Shown one piece after another: positions 5,962 to 9,030 of a DNA stretch of 9,030 nt. The DNA is from Porticoccaceae bacterium (GTDB taxonomy: Bacteria; Pseudomonadota; Gammaproteobacteria; Pseudomonadales; Porticoccaceae), in the NCBI GenBank assembly GCA_030590275.1, contig JAUUYV010000043.1, forward strand, positions 1 through 9,030, in the 5' to 3' direction. Below the pieces are notes generated by a model, which was not told where the DNA came from, did no database searches, and saw only the letters and a list, made by a program, of their open reading frames with translations. The position numbers and the translations under genes are program-made. Every line of letters begins with the position of its first letter. Within the stretch, counting starts at the first letter, position 1.

Positions 5962-7896
5962 CTAATCCTCCAGTGGTGAGATGCTATCTTCTAGTAGCAC
6001 GCCGTCAAAACGTTCAATCAGTTGATTAACTAAAGGATCTTCCTGCATAGCTCTAATTGCCTCCTGTTGCCGCTCGTATTGTTCCCGCTGTTTCGCAGCA
6101 CGGGGCGTTTCAGTAATACTGTCGGCAGATGGTTTAATCACCGCCTGTTCAATCTCTAGCGTAATAGACTCACCAAAATAGCGGCTCATTGCCTCTTCCA
6201 GGCGTTCGCGGTGAGAGCTGTCGTACAAGGCATCGTTATCTGCATCAAGGCGAAAAGAAAGTTTATTCCCTTCGCGTTTCAACAAAATCAAATTAGCGGC
6301 GGTATTTTCGATCATGCCTCCAAGGTCCAGACCCTCATAGACTTTTCGCCAGTGCTTTGGGCTAAAATCCACCAACTCTATCTGTCCTACATCAGGCTCT
6401 TTCGAGCTCTGCCTGGAGCCTGCTTCCAGAGATATTACCCTGTTGTTCAGGTTTCCGGGCAAAACCGAAGACATCGGCGAGTCGGGTTTTGGTCTCTGTT
6501 TCACTAATTTTGGCGCCGCTTTCACCAAGGATCGACTATCATTTTTAATCGGAAGGGGCTGTTTAGTCTCGAATCCGACTTGCTCTGGCTCCATGTAGGA
6601 TTCTAGAGGTGGCAAACCATCGGACAGCGAATCCAGCGAGGATTCTGCGGCGTGCCCGGGCGATTCAGACTTTTTTGGGGGTTCCGGGGCCTCCTCTACT
6701 ATTTTAGTTTCAGTCTGTGTGCCGTTTTGTGTACCTGACAGGTGATCATTAGCTACCTGTCCACCACTGGCTCCCCCACCCGATGCGCCCGATAAAGGAG
6801 CAATGCCATTAGCCACTGGTTCAAAAGCGAGCTGTCGTAACAATATCATCTCAAAGCCGCTTCGAAGATCACCGGAAAAGGGCAAATCTCGACGACCCAA
6901 AAGACAAATCTGGTAGAACAGTTGTACATCGTCCCGCCCTAGCTTTTCGGCCAAAGCTAATAATTCCTCCGCATTCCCGCCCTGGGTATCAAGAGCTTCG
7001 GGCACGGTCTGTGCAACCGCAACCTGGTGCCATACACCAATCATATCTGCCAGTGCGGCCTCGTAATCGGGAGAATGTTCCGCCAGTTTGTCGACAAGGC
7101 GCAAAACTTCTACACCATCGCTCTCAACCAGAGCTCGACAGATATCGAGCACCATAGAGCGGTCAATCGTTCCCAACATCGCGTTGACTTCGCTTTCCAG
7201 AACAGTGCCAGCGCCGTGAGCAATTGCCTGGTCAGTGAGACTCAAGCCATCTCGCATACTGCCCCTGGCTGCCCGTGCCAGAGCCCACAGAGCGGCATCC
7301 TCAAAGGGAATGTTTTCCGCCTTGAGAACCATATTCAGATGCTCGACGATACGCTCAGAGGCCAGGTTTTTAAGATTAAACTGGAGGCAGCGAGACAGAA
7401 TGGTCACTGGCAGTTTTTGAGGTTCGGTGGTCGCCAGCAAAAATTTAACGTGAGGTGGCGGCTCTTCAAGTGTTTTCAACAGGGCGTTAAAGCTGTGCCC
7501 TGTAAGCATGTGTACTTCGTCGATAAGATAAACCTTGAAACGACCTCGAGTAGGCGCGTACTGAACGTTATCGAGTAGTTCACGGGTATCTTCCACCTTG
7601 GTACGAGAAGCCGCATCCACTTCAATTAGGTCAATAAAACGACCTTCAGCAATCTCCATGCAAGAACCGCAGGTGCCGCAGGGTTTTGAACTTACGCCCT
7701 GCTCACAGTTCAGGCATTTAGCAAAGATGCGCGCAATGGTAGTTTTACCGACGCCTCGAGTGCCCGAAAATAAATAGGCGTGATGGAGACGATCATTATC
7801 CAGGGCATTAACCAGTGCCTGGAGCACATGTTCCTGGCCAGCCATCTCATCAAAATAACGGGGCCGCCACTTACGGGCGAGAACCTGGTAACTCAT
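5962..7896 (-). CDS. dnaX: DNA polymerase III subunits tau/gamma (clamp loader ATPase)
   Basis: The 644-residue full product is tau (E. coli 643), the clamp-loader ATPase that also tethers polymerase cores and DnaB at the fork. Visible features are the N-terminal [12 protein letters not shown], Walker A GTRGVGKT at 45-52, zinc cysteines C64, C73, C76 and C79, Walker B VYLIDEVH with D126/E127, [10 protein letters not shown] (sensor 1) and SRC at 168-170 with the arginine finger R169. A long Gly/Pro/Ser-rich linker (about 370-510) and the tau-specific alpha-binding domain from about 515 follow. The ATG at 7896 is chosen over one at 7917 because the family begins MSYQ and AGG lies about 7 nt upstream. 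Codons 407-409 hold an A-AAA-AAG slippery site; slippage would give a gamma form of 410 residues. It is the first protein gene of the cluster, after ffs. Confidence 0.98.
   Translation of the reverse strand: MSYQVLARKWRPRYFDEMAGQEHVLQALVNALDNDRLHHAYLFSGTRGVGKTTIARIFAKCLNCEQGVSSKPCGTCGSCMEIAEGRFIDLIEVDAASRTKVEDTRELLDNVQYAPTRGRFKVYLIDEVHMLTGHSFNALLKTLEEPPPHVKFLLATTEPQKLPVTILSRCLQFNLKNLASERIVEHLNMVLKAENIPFEDAALWALARAARGSMRDGLSLTDQAIAHGAGTVLESEVNAMLGTIDRSMVLDICRALVESDGVEVLRLVDKLAEHSPDYEAALADMIGVWHQVAVAQTVPEALDTQGGNAEELLALAEKLGRDDVQLFYQICLLGRRDLPFSGDLRSGFEMILLRQLAFEPVANGIAPLSGASGGGASGGQVANDHLSGTQNGTQTETKIVEEAPEPPKKSESPGHAAESSLDSLSDGLPPLESYMEPEQVGFETKQPLPIKNDSRSLVKAAPKLVKQRPKPDSPMSSVLPGNLNNRVISLEAGSRQSSKEPDVGQIELVDFSPKHWRKVYEGLDLGGMIENTAANLILLKREGNKLSFRLDADNDALYDSSHRERLEEAMSRYFGESITLEIEQAVIKPSADSITETPRAAKQREQYERQQEAIRAMQEDPLVNQLIERFDGVLLEDSISPLED
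5966..5971 (-). promoter_or_regulatory. Ribosome-binding site of ybaB inside the dnaX 3' end
   Basis: GGAGGA on the minus strand lies 9 nt before the ybaB ATG (5956) and within the last codons of dnaX. It is nearly a full anti-16S match, so ybaB is probably translated strongly and in step with dnaX. Confidence 0.7.
6665..6697 (-). other. dnaX: Probable programmed -1 ribosomal frameshift site in dnaX (gamma subunit)
   Basis: On the minus strand the heptamer A-AAA-AAG (6676 to 6670) is in the correct zero frame (CCA AAA AAG, codons 407-409). AGAGGAGG (6697 to 6690) ends 13 nt upstream, the distance at which an internal Shine-Dalgarno stimulates -1 slippage in E. coli dnaX (10 nt there). After a -1 slip the next codons are GTC TGA, so gamma would add one valine and stop at 6667-6665, giving 410 residues against 431 in E. 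coli. Downstream pairing is possible: GAATCC/GGATTC at 6645-6629, or GAATC (6666-6662) with GATTC (6633-6629). The layout is seen; slippage itself is inferred from E. coli. Confidence 0.85.
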
Positions 7897-8055
7897 AGTC
7901 AACCTGTGCCAGGGCATCCTGCGCGGAGACCCTGAAGTTTCCGTGCTCTTGGAAAGAAGTCCTATTGTAATCCAATACAGTGCAGGAGGAGCAGAGTAAG
8001 CGTCGAAAAGGTTCAGCCCTTAATATCAGACGAAAATACCCCCCATACGAAATCC
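7897..8055 (-). other. Intergenic spacer between ffs and dnaX
   Basis: This 159-nt spacer on the minus strand carries no convincing terminator after ffs. A TACAAT -10-like hexamer (7969 to 7964) would suit a dnaX promoter but has no good -35 at 16-18 nt. The absence of a clear stop signal leaves read-through from the ffs promoter into dnaX possible. Confidence 0.35.
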
Positions 8056-8169
8056 GGGTGGCGACCCCTGCCAGCACGCCCCGGCACGCAGAGTCACTGT
8101 TACCGTTGCTCCCTTCCGGGCCTGGCGGAGTTCACAGTTGTCCACTGCGGGGAACCGACAGGGGCCACC
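8056..8169 (-). ncRNA. ffs: 4.5S signal recognition particle RNA
   Basis: The minus strand carries a bacterial small SRP RNA of about 114 nt, the same length as E. coli 4.5S RNA. With Ffh it forms the signal recognition particle that targets membrane proteins to FtsY. The terminal helix pairs GGTGGC with GCCACC and then CCCCTG with CAGGGG. The apical part holds the Ffh-binding core, CCAGGCCCGGAAGGGAGCAACGG split around its GGAA tetraloop (8114-8117) with the asymmetric loop bases AGCA on the 3' side. The sequence is much closer to Pseudomonas-type 4.5S RNA than to that of E. coli. Ends are set by the terminal pairing and may be off by a base or two. It lies 159 nt upstream of dnaX on the same strand, a known gammaproteobacterial arrangement. 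Confidence 0.97.
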
Positions 8170-8182
8170 ATTACGGGCGCGG

Positions 8183-8211
8183 ATTATCCGGTCTTGCCTC
8201 CTTCAATGCAA
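8183..8211 (-). promoter_or_regulatory. Sigma-70 promoter of ffs with GC-rich discriminator
   Basis: TTGCAT (8211 to 8206) and GATAAT (8188 to 8183) are separated by exactly 17 nt on the minus strand. The stretch after the -10 box reads CCGCGCCCG, a GC-rich discriminator like those of stable-RNA promoters under stringent control. The mature RNA end (8169) is 13 nt past the -10 box, so the primary transcript probably has a 5' leader of a few bases removed by RNase P, as for E. coli 4.5S RNA. Confidence 0.65.
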
Positions 8212-8238
8212 CCAAACGGAACTAATTATGTGATTTTA

Positions 8239-8294
8239 TCAGCACTCTTCCCGATACAGGCTATCCCAGGTAATACGGCCTTTTGTCAGCACTC
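8239..8294 (+). repeat. 9-bp direct repeat upstream of the peptide-binding protein gene
   Basis: TCAGCACTC occurs at 8239-8247 and again at 8286-8294, on the same strand and with start points 47 bp apart. It lies between the ffs promoter and the OppA-like gene and could be a pair of regulator sites; chance is also possible. Confidence 0.25.
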
Positions 8295-8378
8295 ACTGTC
8301 CGGTACCATCCACGTTCTCGTTACGGAAATTTCCGATCCATTAAAGTTAACCGAAGATAGCCACTGGTATCAACGTAT

Positions 8379-9030
8379 ATGGCCACAACAAAAATCTGCC
8401 TCGAACCTAATATTCGAGGCCCACAGCATATTTCACTGGGCTTTACATGCTGTTTAATCATTAAGGCGATATTACTAACTAGCCTGTTACTGACTGGGTG
8501 TGGTAACAGTGAATCTAAGGTAGAGAAAGGCAACCGCGAGCAGGTTTTACACTGGGGCAACGGTGCAGAACCTCAGGAACTCGATCCTCATATCGTTACC
8601 GGAGTACCGGAACACCATATTATCGTGGCACTACTCGAAGGCCTGGTAGCCAAAGACCCCGCTACCCTCGAACCCATCCCAGCAGCCGCCGAACGCTGGG
8701 ATATCAGCCCGGATGGCAAGGTTTACACCTTTTACCTGCGGGAAAATGCGCGTTGGTCTAACGGCGATCAATTAACTGCCGAGGATTTTGTCTGGTCCTG
8801 GTGGCGAGCACTGCAACCTTCGTTGGGCAACCTCTACGCCTATATGTATTTTCCCATTGTCAATGCTGAAGCCTACGCTACCGGCGAGCTAGACGATTTT
8901 GAACAGGTCGGCGTAAAGGCTCTCGACCCCCGAACCGTACAAATCACGCTCACCAACCCCACTCCCTACTTTTTACAATTGCTCGACCACTACAGTATGT
9001 TTCCCGTACATCGGGCAACAGTTGAACAAT
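8379..9030 (+). CDS. OppA-type peptide ABC transporter substrate-binding lipoprotein, partial
   Basis: The frame is open from 8379 to the window edge (217 codons) and encodes the N-terminal part of an SBP_bac_5 (OppA/MppA-like) periplasmic peptide-binding protein. Family segments are HWGNGAEPQELDPH, ALLEGLVAKDPATLEP, and the signature WDISPDGKVYTFYLRENARW followed by SNGDQLTAEDFVWSWWRALQP. A lipobox LTGC places the lipidated cysteine at codon 8499-8501, after the hydrophobic run AILLTSLLL, so the protein should be anchored in the periplasm. The start is uncertain. The only in-frame ATG (8379) makes the signal 40 residues long, has no Shine-Dalgarno and covers several inverted repeats. An ATG at 8447 in another frame would give a normal short signal if one base were absent near 8459. 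Family members are usually about 500-560 residues, so most of the gene lies beyond the window. Confidence 0.9.
   Translation, partial: MATTKICLEPNIRGPQHISLGFTCCLIIKAILLTSLLLTGCGNSESKVEKGNREQVLHWGNGAEPQELDPHIVTGVPEHHIIVALLEGLVAKDPATLEPIPAAAERWDISPDGKVYTFYLRENARWSNGDQLTAEDFVWSWWRALQPSLGNLYAYMYFPIVNAEAYATGELDDFEQVGVKALDPRTVQITLTNPTPYFLQLLDHYSMFPVHRATVEQ
8390..8420 (-). terminator. Candidate intrinsic terminator reading leftward
   Basis: GCCTCGAA (8398-8405) and TTCGAGGC (8413-8420) form a perfect 8-bp stem with a 7-nt loop. On the minus strand the hairpin is followed by AGATTTTTG, a short T tract, as in an intrinsic terminator. No minus-strand gene is seen to its right in the window, so it would stop antisense transcription before the ffs promoter. 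Alternatively it is a leader hairpin of the plus-strand OppA-like gene. Confidence 0.45.
8423..8464 (+). repeat. Inverted repeats before the lipoprotein signal
   Basis: ACAGCAT (8423-8429) and ATGCTGT (8447-8453) are perfect 7-bp inverted repeats with a 17-nt loop. The 11-bp palindrome TTAAT-C-ATTAA (8454-8464) follows directly. Together with the hairpin at 8398-8420 they make this 67-bp stretch look more like an untranslated leader than coding DNA. Confidence 0.4.

Noticed and set aside
6761..6815. Gly/Ser-rich repeat in the DnaX linker (GASGG units)
   Set aside because: Low-complexity linkers are normal between DnaX domains III and V; the DNA copies are not clean repeats.
7027..7578. 183-codon plus-strand open frame opposite dnaX
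   Set aside because: It lies wholly antisense to the conserved ATPase and domain III region of dnaX, has no recognisable domain and no ribosome-binding site; a shadow frame.
7871..8077. 68-codon minus-strand open frame beginning inside ffs and ending in dnaX
   Set aside because: It starts within the 3' strand of the SRP RNA and overlaps the dnaX start in another frame; no family resemblance.
7980..8225. 81-codon plus-strand open frame across the SRP RNA region
   Set aside because: It is the complement of a structured RNA gene, so the open frame is incidental.
8321..8560. 79-codon minus-strand open frame opposite the OppA-like gene start
   Set aside because: It would give the leftward terminator an odd internal position and shows no domain; the plus-strand lipobox and SBP motifs explain the region.

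Overview
The window looks like chromosomal DNA of a gammaproteobacterium, probably close to the marine Cellvibrionales/Pseudomonadales. The basis is a 4.5S-type (small, no Alu domain) SRP RNA with a Pseudomonas-like sequence, a DnaX with E. coli-like zinc cysteines and length, and the gammaproteobacterial families YcgL and YcgN next to RNase D. Base composition is moderate and even. I see no insertion sequence, phage gene, tRNA or CRISPR array.

Layout. Left edge (1-708, minus): the N-terminal 236 codons of a MoxR-type AAA+ ATPase that runs off the window. A 214-bp divergent intergenic region (709-922) follows; it holds a candidate promoter for that ATPase, a 13-bp palindrome and a structured leader for the next gene. 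At 923-2470 (plus) is a complete proton-coupled oligopeptide transporter of the POT/PTR2 family. It converges on a long minus-strand cluster read right to left: ffs (SRP RNA) - dnaX - ybaB - recR - rnd - ycgL - ycgN - small membrane protein. After a second intergenic region (8170 onward) with a good promoter for ffs, the right edge carries the 5' part of an OppA-type peptide-binding lipoprotein on the plus strand.

How the genes fit. dnaX-ybaB-recR is the classic replication/recombination-repair block: clamp-loader subunits, a nucleoid-associated protein and the RecFOR partner RecR. rnd adds a 3'-5' exoribonuclease for stable-RNA maturation, and ycgL and ycgN are conserved proteins of unclear function. 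All seven protein genes point the same way with gaps of 5 to 57 nt, so they are probably cotranscribed at least in part. The POT carrier and the OppA-like lipoprotein on either side are two independent types of peptide uptake.

The most informative observations are these: a probable programmed -1 frameshift site in dnaX (A-AAA-AAG with an upstream Shine-Dalgarno-like stimulator, giving a gamma form that would end one residue after the slip); a recent-looking 15-bp in-frame tandem duplication in ybaB; a leader hairpin just before the POT start codon; and an unclear, inverted-repeat-rich 5' end of the OppA-like gene, where the lipoprotein signal may have been displaced by a 1-nt shift. I did not find a wholly new multigene system; most of the window is well-conserved housekeeping DNA.
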